DNA of 64,000 nucleotides from NCEH01 sp040049195. Its GTDB lineage: Bacteria; Pseudomonadota; Alphaproteobacteria; Rhizobiales; Xanthobacteraceae. The notes below the pieces were generated by a model. That model did not search any database, was not told the DNA's origin, and saw only the letters and a program-made list of their open reading frames with translations. A program made the translations under genes and the position numbers. Position 1 is the first letter of the stretch. Every line of letters begins with the position of its first letter. The stretch lies in the NCBI RefSeq assembly GCF_040049195.1, contig NZ_JBDZDL010000007.1. One strand, written 5' to 3'. Positions 18,008 through 26,837 of this stretch are shown piece by piece.

Positions 18008-19594
18008 TCAGAAGGCGAGGCCCTTGGCGTGCTTCACATGGGGCAGGGCTTCCACCTTGGCGATCACGTCGGCCGGCAGCGCGCCGTCCACTTCCACGAG
18101 CGCGATGGCGTCTCCGCCCTGCCGGTCGCGGCCGAGCGCGAAGGTGGCGATGTTTACGCCCGCGTCGCCCAACAGGCTGGCGAAGCGGCCGATGAAGCCG
18201 GGCTTGTCCTCGTTGGTGACGTACAGCATGGAGGGCGCGAACTCCGCGTCCACCTTGATGCCCTTGATGTTGACGATGCGCGGGCGGCCATCTGCGAACA
18301 CCGTGCCCGACACCGAGCGCTCGAACGTATCGGTGATGACGGTCAGGGTGATCAGGCTGTCATAGTCGCTCTCGGCGGCACGGGTGGTTTCCTCCACCAC
18401 GATGCCGCGCTCCTTGGCGACGCTCGGGGCGGAGACCACATTGATGTCGGCCAGCACCGGACGCAGCAGGCCGGCAACCGCGGCGCTTGTCAGCGCCTTT
18501 ACCTTCAGCTCGGCAACCGCGCCCTCATAGGTGATGCGCACGGTCTTGATGTCGGTGTCGGTGAGCTGGCCGGCGAACGAGCCCAGCTTTTCCGCCAGTT
18601 CGATGAAAGGCTTCAGCTTGGGGGCTTCCTCGGCGGTGATGGAAGGGAAGTTCACCGCGTTCGAGATGGCGCCCGAAAGCAGATAATCGCTCATCTGCTC
18701 GGCAACCTGCAGGGCGACATTCTCCTGCGCCTCGGTGGTGGCGGCGCCGAGATGCGGGGTGCAGATCACATTGGGATGGCCGAACAGCGGGTTGGTCTCG
18801 GCGGGCTCGACCGTGAACACGTCGAAGGCGGCGCCGGCCACATGCTTGCTGTCGAGCGCGGCGCGCAGCGCCACCTCGTCCACCAGGCCGCCGCGCGCGC
18901 AATTGATGATGCGCACGCCCTTCTTGGTCTTGGCGAGGTTTTCCGCCGAGAGGATGTTCTTGGTCTTCTCGGTCAGCGGCGTATGGAGCGTGATGACATC
19001 GGCGCGGGCGAGCAGGTCGTCCAGCTCCACCTTCTCGACGCCGAGGTCCTTGGCGCGCTCGGCGGAGAGGAAGGGATCGAACGCGATGACCTTCATCTTC
19101 AGGCCGACACCGCGCTCGGCGACGATGGAGCCGATATTGCCGCAGCCGATGATGCCCAGCGTCTTTGCGGTCAGCTCGACGCCCATGAAGCGGTTCTTCT
19201 CCCATTTGCCGGCCTGGGTGGAGGCATCGGCGGCGGGGATCTCGCGGGCGAGCGCGAACATCATGGCGATGGCATGCTCGGCGGTGGTGATGGAATTGCC
19301 GAACGGCGTGTTCATCACGATCACGCCCTTGGCGGTGGCGGCCGGGATGTCCACATTGTCGACGCCGATGCCGGCGCGGCCGATCACCTTGAGGCGGGTC
19401 GCCTTTTCCAGGATCTTCGGCGTCACCTTGGTGGCGGACCGAATGGCGAGGCCGTCATAATTGCCGATGACTTCGGCCAGCTTGTCCTTGTCCTTGCCGA
19501 GGTCGGGCTGGAAATCAACGTCGATGCCGCGATCCTTGAAGATCTGCACGGCGGCGTCGGACAGCTTGTCCGAAATGAGAACGCGAGGGGCCAT
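18008..19594 (-). CDS. serA: D-3-phosphoglycerate dehydrogenase
   Basis: 528 residues, the long three-domain form. It oxidises 3-phosphoglycerate to 3-phosphohydroxypyruvate, the first step of serine synthesis. Start MAPRVLISDKLSD; NAD fold GIIGCGNIGSIVAERG near 145-160; catalytic Arg/Glu/His regions INCARGGLVDEVAL and the TPHLGAATTEAQ histidine near 280-290; an intervening domain near 320-450; a C-terminal ACT domain (residues ~455-528) that often binds serine. It follows serC on the same strand with 211 bases between, holding inverted repeats, so co-transcription is likely but not certain. Confidence 0.95.
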   Translation of the reverse strand: MAPRVLISDKLSDAAVQIFKDRGIDVDFQPDLGKDKDKLAEVIGNYDGLAIRSATKVTPKILEKATRLKVIGRAGIGVDNVDIPAATAKGVIVMNTPFGNSITTAEHAIAMMFALAREIPAADASTQAGKWEKNRFMGVELTAKTLGIIGCGNIGSIVAERGVGLKMKVIAFDPFLSAERAKDLGVEKVELDDLLARADVITLHTPLTEKTKNILSAENLAKTKKGVRIINCARGGLVDEVALRAALDSKHVAGAAFDVFTVEPAETNPLFGHPNVICTPHLGAATTEAQENVALQVAEQMSDYLLSGAISNAVNFPSITAEEAPKLKPFIELAEKLGSFAGQLTDTDIKTVRITYEGAVAELKVKALTSAAVAGLLRPVLADINVVSAPSVAKERGIVVEETTRAAESDYDSLITLTVITDTFERSVSGTVFADGRPRIVNIKGIKVDAEFAPSMLYVTNEDKPGFIGRFASLLGDAGVNIATFALGRDRQGGDAIALVEVDGALPADVIAKVEALPHVKHAKGLAF

Positions 19595-19667
19595 GGTGTG
19601 GGCTCCGAAATGAGGATGCCTGAGATCGTTCCGCAGCACGCGAGGGCGCAGATCGACCATTCGGGCC

Positions 19668-19781
19668 CTCTCCCGCTGGCGGGGGAGGGTTGGAAGGAGG
19701 AATGCCGGAGTGCGGGCTTGCGCTGATCTCGCCGGAGAGAGGTGTTCCCCCTCCCCGGCCCTCCCCGCAAGCGGGAGAGGG
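19668..19781. repeat. Two REP-like inverted repeats between serC and serA
   Basis: Two stems of the CCCTCTCCCGC..GCGGGGAGGG type, at 19668-19690 and 19748-19781. They are imperfect copies in opposite order. Such GC-rich palindromes are common dispersed intergenic repeats in related genomes; here they split the serC-serA unit and may alter read-through or mRNA decay. Confidence 0.65.
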
Positions 19782-19805
19782 GATTTCAGCGTTCGCGCGG
19801 CGGGC

Positions 19806-20981
19806 TCACGCCGCCTTGGCGAGCGAGCCCTTGGCGACGTTGAACGCCCAGTCGAGCCAATGGGTCAGAGCTTCCACGTCGGCCGCCTGCACCGTGGCGC
19901 CGCACCAGATGCGCAGGCCCGGAGGGGCGTCGCGATAGGCGCCGATGTCATAGGCGATGCCGCCCTTTTCGAGGCCCGCGGAGAGCGCCTTGGCGAAGGC
20001 CGCCTGCGCGTCGGCGGGAAGGCCGGCAACATCCGGGTCCACCACCTTGAGGCACACGCTGGTGTTGGAGCGGGTCACCGGATCCTTGGCCAGGAAATCC
20101 ACCCATGCGGTGCGATGCACCCATTGGGCGATGGCTTCGAAATTGCGGTTCGACCGCTCCTTCAGGCCCGGCAGGCCGCCGACCGACTTCGCCCATTCGA
20201 GCGCGTCGATATAGTCTTCCACGCACAGCATGGAGGGGGTGTTGATGGTCTCGCCCTCGAAAATGCCTTCGATCAGCTTTCCGCCCTTGGTCATGCGGAA
20301 AATCTTCGGCAGCGGCCAGGCGGGCTTGTAGGTTTCAAGCCGCTCCACCGCGCGGGGCGAGAGGATGAGCATGCCATGCGCGGCCTCCCCGCCCAGCACC
20401 TTCTGCCAGGAGAAAGTCACCACATCGAGCTTGGCGAAATCCAGCGATTGGGCGAACGCCGCGGAGGTGGCGTCGCAGATACTCAGGCCTTCGCGGTCGG
20501 CGGGGATCCAGTCCGCATCCGGCACCATGACGCCGGAGGTGGTGCCGTTCCAGGTGAAGACCACGTCATGGCTGAAATCCACCGCCTTTAGGTCGGGAAG
20601 TTCGCCATAGGGGGCGGTCATGATGCGCGCGTCGGCGAGCTTGAGCTGCTTGACGACGTCCGTCACCCAGCCTTCGCCGAAGCTTTCCCAGGCGAGCATG
20701 TCCACCGGGCGGGCGCCCAGCATGGACCACAGGACCATTTCGACCGCGCCGGTGTCGGAGGCGGGCACGATGCCGATGCGATAATCGGCCGGCACCTCGA
20801 GCACGTCGCGGGTGAGATCGATCGCCTGCTTGAGCTTGGTCTTGCCGATCTTGGCGCGGTGCGAGCGGCCGAGCGGTGCATCGCGCAGCGCGTCCAGCGT
20901 CCAGCCGGGACGCTTGGCACAAGGACCGGACGAAAAATTAGGGTTCTCCGGGCGGGTCGCCGGAGCGTCAGTCGTCGTCAT
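19806..20981 (-). CDS. serC: Phosphoserine transaminase
   Basis: 391 residues of the alphaproteobacterial/long SerC type. It makes phosphoserine from phosphohydroxypyruvate and glutamate with PLP. Start MTTTDAPATRPENPNFSSGP; the PLP lysine is in TFSWQKVLGGEAAHGML near residue 195; substrate residues in SGPCAKRPGW and the C-terminal LRIWCGATVQ. ATG 20981 has AAGGA eight bases upstream; the earlier ATG at 20990 leaves too little space. First gene of a serC-serA unit, behind a structured leader. Confidence 0.95.
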   Translation of the reverse strand: MTTTDAPATRPENPNFSSGPCAKRPGWTLDALRDAPLGRSHRAKIGKTKLKQAIDLTRDVLEVPADYRIGIVPASDTGAVEMVLWSMLGARPVDMLAWESFGEGWVTDVVKQLKLADARIMTAPYGELPDLKAVDFSHDVVFTWNGTTSGVMVPDADWIPADREGLSICDATSAAFAQSLDFAKLDVVTFSWQKVLGGEAAHGMLILSPRAVERLETYKPAWPLPKIFRMTKGGKLIEGIFEGETINTPSMLCVEDYIDALEWAKSVGGLPGLKERSNRNFEAIAQWVHRTAWVDFLAKDPVTRSNTSVCLKVVDPDVAGLPADAQAAFAKALSAGLEKGGIAYDIGAYRDAPPGLRIWCGATVQAADVEALTHWLDWAFNVAKGSLAKAA

Positions 20982-20984
20982 GAT

Positions 20985-21045
20985 GGCCATCCTTTCAGAT
21001 GGGCGCTCCTCGTTGGGGAGGAGTGTCCCGCCGCGGGCAATAGGC
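20985..21045 (-). promoter_or_regulatory. Candidate serC leader RNA structure
   Basis: In the 5' region of serC the minus-strand RNA can form a hairpin: arms CTCCTC and GAGGAG (plus coordinates 21018-21023 and 21006-21011) with a six-base CCCAAC loop, extended by a GGG/CCC pair across a small internal loop. GGGCC..GCCC upstream can form another stem. From memory this matches the 'serC RNA motif' found before serC in alphaproteobacteria; I could not run a covariance search. Confidence 0.55.
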
Positions 21046-21175
21046 CCTTCCGTCGCGCAAGGCAAGAGGAGCCGCGCTCACGAAATCTTGGGACTTATGT
21101 CAGGCTTGCTTCCCTGATTGCTCATCGCGCCGCGAATACATGCACTCTTACCTCCCGCGCACGGGAAACCCCCCA

Positions 21176-21205
21176 CAAAACCCGCGCTCGAAACGGAGCG
21201 CGGGT
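21176..21205 (-). terminator. Rho-independent terminator of the DUF3597 gene
   Basis: Perfect 10-bp stem (21196-21205 with 21180-21189), loop of six, followed on the minus strand by TTTTG; 28 bases after the stop. Confidence 0.88.
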
Positions 21206-21232
21206 GCGTGAATTGGGCGCGCTGGCGTGCGG

Positions 21233-21643
21233 TCAGTGCTTCAGGTCTTCGGGAACCTTGCCGCCATTCTCCGCCAGCTTCGTCATGACCTGCTTGTGCA
21301 GCCAGATGTTCATGGTGGCAGAATCGCTGGTGTCGCCGGAATAATTCAGCTCATGGGCCAGTTCCTTGCGCGCCGCGAGCGAGGAGTCGAGGTCCAGAAG
21401 CTTCATCAGATCAACGATGGAATGGCGCCAGTCGAGCTTTTCGCTGGTCTTGGCAGCGAGGCCGCCGAGCACGGCTTCCACATCCACGGCCGAGGCCTGC
21501 GGCGCGGGGGGAGCGGCACCGGGCGCGGGAGGCGCCGCGCCACCCGAAGTTCCACCGGGCGATGGCGCATTGGCCGGCGCGACGGTCTCGGCTTGGGCGC
21601 CGTGACCGAAAATGGCCGACACGATCTTTCCGAAAATGCTCAT
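21233..21643 (-). CDS. DUF3597 domain-containing protein
   Basis: 136 residues. Start MSIFGKIVSAIFGHG, then an Ala/Pro/Gly-rich linker (residues ~20-55), then the DUF3597 domain with DWRHSIVDLMKLLDLDSSLAARKELAHELNY and the ending HKQVMTKLAENGGKVPEDL. The domain is a small helical fold found in stress-associated proteins of no known reaction; it resembles a LysM-less version of an E. coli YgaU-like domain. ATG preceded by a GGAG-like site. Monocistronic: it has its own terminator. Confidence 0.88.
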   Translation of the reverse strand: MSIFGKIVSAIFGHGAQAETVAPANAPSPGGTSGGAAPPAPGAAPPAPQASAVDVEAVLGGLAAKTSEKLDWRHSIVDLMKLLDLDSSLAARKELAHELNYSGDTSDSATMNIWLHKQVMTKLAENGGKVPEDLKH

Positions 21644-21757
21644 GTGCTGCTCCTGCGTCATCCGCAGAGAGAACGCCCCCGCTGCGGAATGGTTCAAACC
21701 CGGCTCGCCGGGCGCACAACGTGAGCAGCCTGGGGGAAGATCGATGAACGGCGCATG

Positions 21758-21787
21758 ACATTGCCGGGCGTCACATTGCCGGGCGTC
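21758..21787. repeat. 15-bp perfect tandem duplication
   Basis: ACATTGCCGGGCGTC at 21758-21772 is repeated at once at 21773-21787, between the acyltransferase stop and the DUF3597 start. A simple slippage-type duplication. Confidence 0.8.
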
Positions 21788-21809
21788 GCGGCGTGAATGC
21801 GACCAAGGC

Positions 21810-23825
21810 TCATTCGCCGGCGCGCACCGCAGGCTTGGGCCCGGCGCCGGCCACATCGATCAAGGCCGGCAGCCCGAGCAGATCGGCGAACCGCTCGCGC
21901 GTCGCCACGGGAATGTTGCGGCGGAAATGGTCGCGGTCGAAATACAGGAACTGCCCGTCGAAGCGGGCCATGCACCCCATGCGGTCACACATCTTGTCCG
22001 CCGGCACGGCCACCACGACATCCTCCCGCACGCCGCGCAGGGTGCGGAACATCGCGTTCACATCGCTCTGGTCGGGGCCGAACTCGGCGGAGGTGAGGCG
22101 CCCCACCTCGCGCCGGCAGGTCGCACGCATCAGCGAACCGTCATGGGCGGCGACGCAGGGCAGCGGATCGCTCGCCCAATGGGGAATGTCGGCGAACAGA
22201 ACGATCCTGCGGCCCGGCGATGCGAGGCGCGGCACCAGATCGAGGAAGGCTTCCCGCATCAGGCGCAGCCCCTCGTCATGGCTCGTCTCGTCCCCTTCCT
22301 TGCGATAGACCGCGTCCGGCATGAAGCCCCAGGCGGAGGCGAGGATCACCAGGTTGATCTGCGGATTCGCCTTCAGCATGGCGAGGGTGGCGCGATAGGT
22401 GCGCTCGCATTCGGGCGGCAGGCCCACCGGTTTGCGGCGCAGCCCATCCTCGGAGAAGATCGCCGGGCAGATGCGCAGCAGCGCCACCGCCGTATCGGTC
22501 TTGCGCCCGGCCACGTCCAGCAGGTGCATGAGATGCTCCGCATGGCTGTCGCCCCAGATCACGCCGCGCGTTTTCGCGCGCGCCCAATCGGCGCCGGCCA
22601 CGCACACGCTCGGGCCGCCGTCCAGCGAGACGTGCTGCGGGCACTCCCACCCCCACATGCGGGTGAGCGAGCCCAATTCCTCCAGCTGCGTGGAGACCCG
22701 GCCGGAAATGCCGTCGGCGAGATAGATGCCGAAGCTGAGCGCGGCCATCAGCAGGCCGGCGGCGCTGCCCGCCAGCACCACCGCGCGCGGACGAAACCGG
22801 CGCACGCGGAACGGCTGCTCGACGAACCGCCAGGAGAGCCAGGCCAGCAGCACGGACGCCGCGAGGGCCGCGAGCGCCTCCCCGGTGCTCAGCGGGTCGC
22901 CGTTCTTGTATTGGCGCGCGAACACGATGACCGGCCAGTGCCAGAGATAGAGCGAATAGGAGATGCGGCCGATGAAGGGCAGCGGCGGCAGGGCGAGCAG
23001 CCGCGCGCCGAGGGTGGGCGCCGGGGTCGGCATGAGAAGCAGCGCCGCGCCGAGCACCGGCGCCAAGGCGTTGAGCCCGGGAAACGGGCTCGCGGGGGTG
23101 AGCAGCAGCGCCGGCGCGACGATGAGGCCGAGGCCGGCGAGCTTCATCCCCTGCGCCAGCACGGCGGGCAGACGCGCCAGGCGATCGCGCGCCAGCACCA
23201 GCGCGCCGCCCAGCGCCAGTTCCCAGGCGCGGCCGAGGGGCAGGTAAAATGCGCTTTTCGCCCCTTCCGCCACCTTCTGCACGGCGAGCGCGAAGCTGAG
23301 ACCCACCACCAGCGCGACCACCAGCGGCAGCAGGCGCGGCCAGCGCCGCGCGCCGCGATAAGCGCCATAAAGCACCAGCGGCCAGGCGAGGTAGAATTGC
23401 TCCTCCACCGCCAGTGACCAGGTGTGGAGCAGCGGCATGGCCTCGGCGGCGCCGTCGAAATAGCCGGTATTGCGGAAGAAGAAGAAATTGGAGATGCCGA
23501 GCGCCGCGAAAGCCGCGCTGCGCCCGAGCACCGCATAGGCACCCGGCGTGAGGATGAGGAAACCCGCGCCCAGCGTCGCGGCGATCACCACCAGCAGGGC
23601 CGGCAGAATGCGCCGCACCCGCCGATCGTAGAAATCCAGCAGCGAAAACGACCCGGCGCGCATCGCCTGGAGCAGATTGTCCGTGATCAGATAGCCGGAG
23701 ATGACGAAAAACACGTCAACGCCAATAAATCCGCCGGGAAGAAACGAAAACCCTGCGTGGAACACAAGGACAAGGGAAACTGCGATCGCCCTTATGCCGT
23801 CGATATCGGCCCTATACTGAATCAT
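21810..23825 (-). CDS. OafA/YrhL-type acyltransferase with C-terminal SGNH domain
   Basis: 671 residues from ATG 23825 (the frame opens three codons earlier at a TTG). Residues 1-360 are an Acyl_transf_3 membrane domain with about ten segments, start YRADIDGIRAIAVSLVLVFHAGFSFLPGGFIGVDVFFVISGYLI and the catalytic-type FH and SGYL motifs. Residues ~400-660 form an SGNH hydrolase-like domain with GDSHAEHLMHLLD. It should O-acylate a surface or periplasmic polysaccharide. It is a single gene, divergent from the collar-protein cluster, and no polysaccharide operon is next to it. Confidence 0.9.
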   Translation of the reverse strand: MIQYRADIDGIRAIAVSLVLVFHAGFSFLPGGFIGVDVFFVISGYLITDNLLQAMRAGSFSLLDFYDRRVRRILPALLVVIAATLGAGFLILTPGAYAVLGRSAAFAALGISNFFFFRNTGYFDGAAEAMPLLHTWSLAVEEQFYLAWPLVLYGAYRGARRWPRLLPLVVALVVGLSFALAVQKVAEGAKSAFYLPLGRAWELALGGALVLARDRLARLPAVLAQGMKLAGLGLIVAPALLLTPASPFPGLNALAPVLGAALLLMPTPAPTLGARLLALPPLPFIGRISYSLYLWHWPVIVFARQYKNGDPLSTGEALAALAASVLLAWLSWRFVEQPFRVRRFRPRAVVLAGSAAGLLMAALSFGIYLADGISGRVSTQLEELGSLTRMWGWECPQHVSLDGGPSVCVAGADWARAKTRGVIWGDSHAEHLMHLLDVAGRKTDTAVALLRICPAIFSEDGLRRKPVGLPPECERTYRATLAMLKANPQINLVILASAWGFMPDAVYRKEGDETSHDEGLRLMREAFLDLVPRLASPGRRIVLFADIPHWASDPLPCVAAHDGSLMRATCRREVGRLTSAEFGPDQSDVNAMFRTLRGVREDVVVAVPADKMCDRMGCMARFDGQFLYFDRDHFRRNIPVATRERFADLLGLPALIDVAGAGPKPAVRAGE

Positions 23826-24250
23826 GAAGGGCAACCCGCGGAACGCCGAGGGGTTCTTTTATCCCCCGCGCGTCCGCCGCACAATAGCGCCCCCTTCCTG
23901 GCGCGGGCGCACCCCACGGGTTGTACCGGGGTTGCTGCGCCGTCCGTGGCTCATGGCAACCGCGGCATCGGCGACACGCGATCCGACCCCATCGCGCACC
24001 TCGGCGGGACGCATCCTTCCGGCGCGAAATCTGGAAATGCACGCCGGCACGGCCCACCGCGCGGCACCCCGCTGCCGCCTGCGTTACCGGGCGAAAAACG
24101 CCGGCCGCACGCCGCGCCGGCGAGGGATGCAACCGCATCGAATGGCCCGGTTGTAAAACACCGAACCACAACTAAAAAGGGTTGCTCTTTCCGGAAAATA
24201 CCCTCTATGGTTGCAATCACCGCAACGAGAACATTTCGCCGGAGGCGCCA
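23826..24250. other. Divergent intergenic region before the collar-protein cluster
   Basis: 425 bases, no supported gene. The last ~90 bases (24155-24240) are richer in A and T than the surroundings (AAAACACC, AACTAAAAAGGG, GGAAAATACC) and probably hold the promoter of the collar-protein cluster. The acyltransferase promoter should lie near 23830-23950. Confidence 0.5.
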
Positions 24251-24796
24251 ATGAGCGATTATTATCTGGGTGAAATCCGCGCTTTTCCTTACGATCGAAT
24301 TCCAGCCGGATGGAGCAAGTGCGAAGGCCAGCTGCTGCAGGTGAAGCAGAACGCGGCCCTGTTCGCGCTATTGGGCGACCGGTTCGGAGGCGACGGGCGC
24401 ACCACCTTCGCCCTGCCGGACCTGCGCGGCCGGGTGCCCGTGCATGTCAACACCCAGGCGCTGACGGACCGCATCACCATCGCCCTCAACAAGCCCTTGG
24501 GCACGGAGACCGTCACGCTCACGCAGGCCGAGCTGCCGGCACATACCCATTTTTATCGCGTCTCAAGCGTTCAGGGTAATGTGAACGCACCGAACGATGC
24601 GGTGTTCGCCGAAGTCACACAAGTCGATCCGAACAAGCCGCAGGCCAATTATTACGGCGCCGCGTCTCAAATGACCCACGTGAACCCGGATGCAATCCGC
24701 TCCACGGGCGGCAGCGGCCCCCACCCGAACATCCAGCCCTCGCTCGCGCTCAATCTCTGCATCGCGGTCGTGGGCCTTTATCCCCCCCACCCCTGA
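24251..24796 (+). CDS. Phage tail-collar domain protein (MdpB-like), first of three
   Basis: 181 residues. Start MSDYYLGEIRAFPYDRIPAGW, the collar domain core ALFALLGDRFGGDGRTTFALPDLRGRVPV (residues ~35-64), a middle PAHTHFYRV segment, and a closing HPNIQPSLALNLCIAVVGLYP. Collar proteins (COG4675, 'microcystin-dependent' MdpB) are trimeric fibre or baseplate tips in phages; bacterial copies outside prophages have no known role. There is no signal peptide. The ATG follows GGAGG. An AT-rich promoter region precedes it. Confidence 0.88.
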   Translation: MSDYYLGEIRAFPYDRIPAGWSKCEGQLLQVKQNAALFALLGDRFGGDGRTTFALPDLRGRVPVHVNTQALTDRITIALNKPLGTETVTLTQAELPAHTHFYRVSSVQGNVNAPNDAVFAEVTQVDPNKPQANYYGAASQMTHVNPDAIRSTGGSGPHPNIQPSLALNLCIAVVGLYPPHP

Positions 24797-24832
24797 TCCG
24801 CCGCAACGTGCCTTCAAGGAAAGGATAGAAGC

Positions 24833-25369
24833 ATGGCTGATTATTATATCGGCGAGATCCGCATGTTCACGGGAATCCGGGCGCCCCGTAACTGGGCCTT
24901 CTGTAACGGAGCGACGGTTCCGATCTCGGGAAACGAAGCGCTCTATGCGCTGCTGGGCACGCTCTATGGCGGCGACGGAAGAACCAGTTTCGGCCTGCCG
25001 AATTTGAGCGGCCGCGTCCCGCTTGGCACCGGGCATGGACCGGGGCTCGCGAATTATGCCCTCGGGCAGGCTGTGGGCGCAGAGGCCGTAACCCTGACCG
25101 CCGCCATGATGCCGGCGCACACCCATCCTCTGCAAGCCAGCACCGGTCCGGGAACGAGCCGCATCCCAGGCCCCAGCTTGGCCTTCGCCACCGTTCCCTC
25201 GCCCTTCCTCACCTATACCAACCCGCCGGCGGGCGCCACCACCACCGATGACGACTTCGCCACCGTCGCGATCTCCGTCACCGGCAGCAGTGCGCCGCAT
25301 TCCAACCTCATGCCGAGCCTCGGCATCAACTACATCATCGCTATGCGCGGAGTCTTTCCGTCGAACTAA
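24833..25369 (+). CDS. Phage tail-collar domain protein (MdpB-like), second of three
   Basis: 178 residues with the same plan as its neighbour: MADYYIGEIRMFTGIRAPRNW, the core ALYALLGTLYGGDGRTSFGLPNLSGRVPL near residues 40-66, PAHTHPLQAS, a Thr/Pro-rich middle, and SNLMPSLGINYIIAMRGVFPS at the end. It has its own AAGGAAAGGA site, 36 bases after the first gene. It is a diverged paralogue rather than a recent copy. Confidence 0.88.
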   Translation: MADYYIGEIRMFTGIRAPRNWAFCNGATVPISGNEALYALLGTLYGGDGRTSFGLPNLSGRVPLGTGHGPGLANYALGQAVGAEAVTLTAAMMPAHTHPLQASTGPGTSRIPGPSLAFATVPSPFLTYTNPPAGATTTDDDFATVAISVTGSSAPHSNLMPSLGINYIIAMRGVFPSN

Positions 25370-25414
25370 AAACAGTTTGAACTTCGTCGAAAATTCAAGA
25401 ACGGGAGCGGCGAG

Positions 25415-25975
25415 ATGGACGGATATATTGGTGAAGTCCGAATTTTTGCAACAAACTTCGCGCCAGCGAACTGGCTCGCCTGCGAAGGGCAATTGCTGCA
25501 GGTGGTTCAGCATCAGGCGCTGTTCACCGTCATCGGCAATGCCTATGGCGGCGATGGGTGGAAAGACTTCCGCCTTCCGGATCTGCGCGGCAGCGCCGCG
25601 GTGTGCACCGGCGCATCCGCCGGCGCCACGCAGACCTTTCAGCGTGGCACCCGCGCGGGGGCGCCCACGATCCTACTCAGCACGCCGCAGATGCCCGCCC
25701 ACAATCATGTGACGCACCGGGTGAATGTGTCCGGCAGCATCACCAACAAGACCGCCGCGCCGAGCAACACCAGTTATCCCGCCGCCGTCACACTGCCGAC
25801 GCCGACGGGCAGCACCAACTGGCCCGCGCTCCAGGCGCCCGCCAACCCCGACACCATGCTCGACATCAGCACCATTTCCCCGGTCGGCGGCAACGGCGGC
25901 CATGCCAATGTGCAACCGGTGCTGTCCTTCATCTTCTGCATCTGCGATGAGGGCGAGTATCCGAGCCCGGACTGA
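25415..25975 (+). CDS. Phage tail-collar domain protein (MdpB-like), third of three
   Basis: 186 residues: MDGYIGEVRIFATNFAPANW, the core ALFTVIGNAYGGDGWKDFRLPDLRG near 35-60, PAHNHVTHRVNVSGSI, and a closing HANVQPVLSFIFCICDEGEYP. It has CxC and an acidic end, unlike the other two. 45 bases from gene two and 15 bases before the GNAT gene, so four genes form one unit. Confidence 0.86.
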   Translation: MDGYIGEVRIFATNFAPANWLACEGQLLQVVQHQALFTVIGNAYGGDGWKDFRLPDLRGSAAVCTGASAGATQTFQRGTRAGAPTILLSTPQMPAHNHVTHRVNVSGSITNKTAAPSNTSYPAAVTLPTPTGSTNWPALQAPANPDTMLDISTISPVGGNGGHANVQPVLSFIFCICDEGEYPSPD

Positions 25976-25990
25976 GCGGGCATACGCTCC

Positions 25991-26512
25991 GTGACGGCAA
26001 TCACATTCGCCCTGCCGCCCGGCGTGCAGCAGCGCGCCGTGCGTGCGGAAGACCGGGCCTTCCTGGAAGACCTGTTCATCGACACCCGGCGCGACACGCT
26101 GGCCGCCGCCGGCTGGCCGGAGGCGCAGTTGCGCGCCTTCCTCGCCGACCAATACCGGCTTCAGCAACACCATTATGCGACCCATTATCCGGGCGCCGCA
26201 CAATTCATCATCGAACGGGAGGCGCATCCCGTCGGCCTGCTCCATCTGCACGCTGGCGCGCACGACCTGCGCGTGGTGGACATCGCGCTGGAACCGGGCA
26301 GCCGCAATTCCGGGCTCGGCGCGGCGCTGCTGCGCGCGGTCTGCGCGCAGGCGGCGGACGAGGGCCGCACGGTGAGCCTGCATGTGGCCATCGGCAACCC
26401 GGCCTGCCGGCTCTATCAGCGGCTCGGATTTCAAGCGACCGATCCCGGCGACGGCGTCTATCAGAAGATGGTCTGGCCGGCGGAGCCACCACATCCCGGC
26501 ACCGATCCATAG
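25991..26512 (+). CDS. GNAT family N-acetyltransferase of the collar cluster
   Basis: 173 residues from a GTG at 25991. The acetyl-CoA-binding motif is seen as GSRNSGLGAALLRAVCAQA (residues ~103-121), with the preceding beta strand LRVVDIALEPG and the following NPACRLYQRLGFQAT. It starts 15 bases after the third collar gene. The target is unknown; linkage suggests it modifies a collar protein, but this is inference. The ending is Pro-rich. Confidence 0.85.
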   Translation: MTAITFALPPGVQQRAVRAEDRAFLEDLFIDTRRDTLAAAGWPEAQLRAFLADQYRLQQHHYATHYPGAAQFIIEREAHPVGLLHLHAGAHDLRVVDIALEPGSRNSGLGAALLRAVCAQAADEGRTVSLHVAIGNPACRLYQRLGFQATDPGDGVYQKMVWPAEPPHPGTDP

Positions 26513-26837
26513 GCCATCCGATCTTCAGCAGCGCGACGTATCGCTGCGGCGCCCAAGCACACGCACAGTGTTCAGCGGCGGACGAGCGCACGGCTCCCCC
26601 GCGAAAGACCCCATGAAACCAAGATGATGGTTCAAATCCGCCAGTTCCCGGCGCAAGCAGACCCCGCCTTTCGTTGGAAAATACCTCGCAGGACGCAGCA
26701 ACGCACGCCGCAAAACGATCGGCCGGTCGCCGTCCGCATCTTGACACGTCGCGTCCGCCGATGGTTCATTTGCCGGAACCGCATCGTCATAATGTCCTCT
26801 GGAAGGACGTCGGAATGCGGATGGGAACGCGAGGCGG
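26513..26837. other. Intergenic region between the collar cluster and the GAF-Fis regulator
   Basis: 325 bases with no supported gene. A six-base stem (GCAGCG..CGCTGC, about 26529-26548) lies just after the GNAT stop but has no T-run. Promoter elements for the regulator must be here; I cannot place them. Confidence 0.45.

Noticed and set aside
24251..25975. Prophage remnant or tail-fibre switching cassette
   Set aside because: No integrase, tail sheath, tube, baseplate, holin or attachment-like repeats are found, and the genes have ordered ribosome sites.
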